A DNA stretch of 14,298 nt, taken from positions 2,510 through 16,807 of the forward strand of contig CAJTVL010000084.1 of NCBI GenBank assembly GCA_910579425.1. Reading direction: 5' to 3'. Below the pieces are notes generated by a model, which did not search any database, was not told the origin of the DNA, and worked only from the letters and a program-made list of their open reading frames with translations. Source of the DNA: an uncultured Lachnospiraceae bacterium (lineage in GTDB: Bacteria; Bacillota; Clostridia; Lachnospirales; Lachnospiraceae). The position numbers were made by a program, and so were the translations under genes. Below, in pieces: positions 14,233 to 14,298 of the stretch (its first letter is position 1; the number at the start of each line of letters is the position of its first letter).

Positions 14233-14298
14233 GAAGCAGTCATAAACAGCCTTGAAAGGAAAAAATAATTCGCACAAATCATGCAGGAAATAAGCCTT
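14233..14298. other. Tail of window after the lipase gene
   Basis: These 66 bases show no terminator hairpin. GAAAGGA (14254-14260) could be a ribosome binding site, but the first ATG (14281) is about 20 bases away and only six codons fit before the edge. The operon may continue, but no gene can be called. Confidence 0.4.

Noticed and set aside
14281..14298. Possible start of another gene at the right edge
   Set aside because: Only six codons are visible and the nearest ribosome-binding-like sequence is about 20 bases away, so it cannot be supported.
1..14298. CRISPR arrays, tRNA or rRNA genes, insertion sequences
   Set aside because: No regular direct-repeat array, no tRNA- or rRNA-like stretch, and no transposase frame or terminal inverted repeats with target duplications were seen on either strand.

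Overview
The window looks like a chromosomal stretch from a Clostridia-type Firmicute, most likely a gut Lachnospiraceae-like organism. This is inferred from the strong AGGAGG-type ribosome binding sites, the single-strand operon layout, mid-range GC, the frequent TTG starts and the gene families present. No taxonomic search was possible. Every gene I call with confidence is on the + strand.

Region 1 (1-5141) is a sensing and transport module. It opens with the 3' end of an ABC-2 type permease. An OmpR-family response regulator and its overlapping sensor histidine kinase follow, closed by a perfect 16-bp stem terminator (2355-2390). Next comes an ABC ATPase overlapping a 399-aa permease, which in turn overlaps a 214-aa second permease. 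This layout is typical of Firmicute systems that sense and expel antimicrobial peptides or other membrane-active compounds; the substrate cannot be read from the sequence.

Region 2 (5142-5580) is a 439-base gap. It holds a compact structured element with nested inverted repeats (5192-5341), a possible 66-codon minus-strand ORF over the same bases, a possible promoter, two direct repeats, and the strong ribosome binding site of the next gene.

Region 3 (5581 to the right edge) is a type VII secretion (T7SSb/ESX-like) operon. It encodes an EssC-type FHA/FtsK-SpoIIIE motor ATPase (1508 aa), a YukD/EsaB-like ubiquitin-fold protein, and five consecutive ~100-aa helical-hairpin proteins of the WXG100 superfamily. 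A 233-aa membrane-anchored protein of unknown function and a 448-aa lipase-like protein follow. The lipase has a GHSKGG nucleophile elbow and no signal peptide. Its C-terminal ~85 residues look like a WXG100-type hairpin ending in a YxxxD motif, so it is a plausible effector of the system. The core membrane genes of T7SSb (EsaA, EssA, EssB) are absent here, and no terminator is seen before the right edge, so the operon may continue.

The most interesting pattern is the arrangement of the five small proteins. All have the W/F-x-G turn at residue 43-48, but W-x-G and YxxxE are distributed so that genes 1+2 and 3+4 look like two heterodimers, each with one YxxxE-bearing partner, while gene 5 has both motifs like a classical homodimer. 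Together with the lipase that carries its own C-terminal hairpin, this suggests a secretion locus with dedicated partner proteins for its effector.
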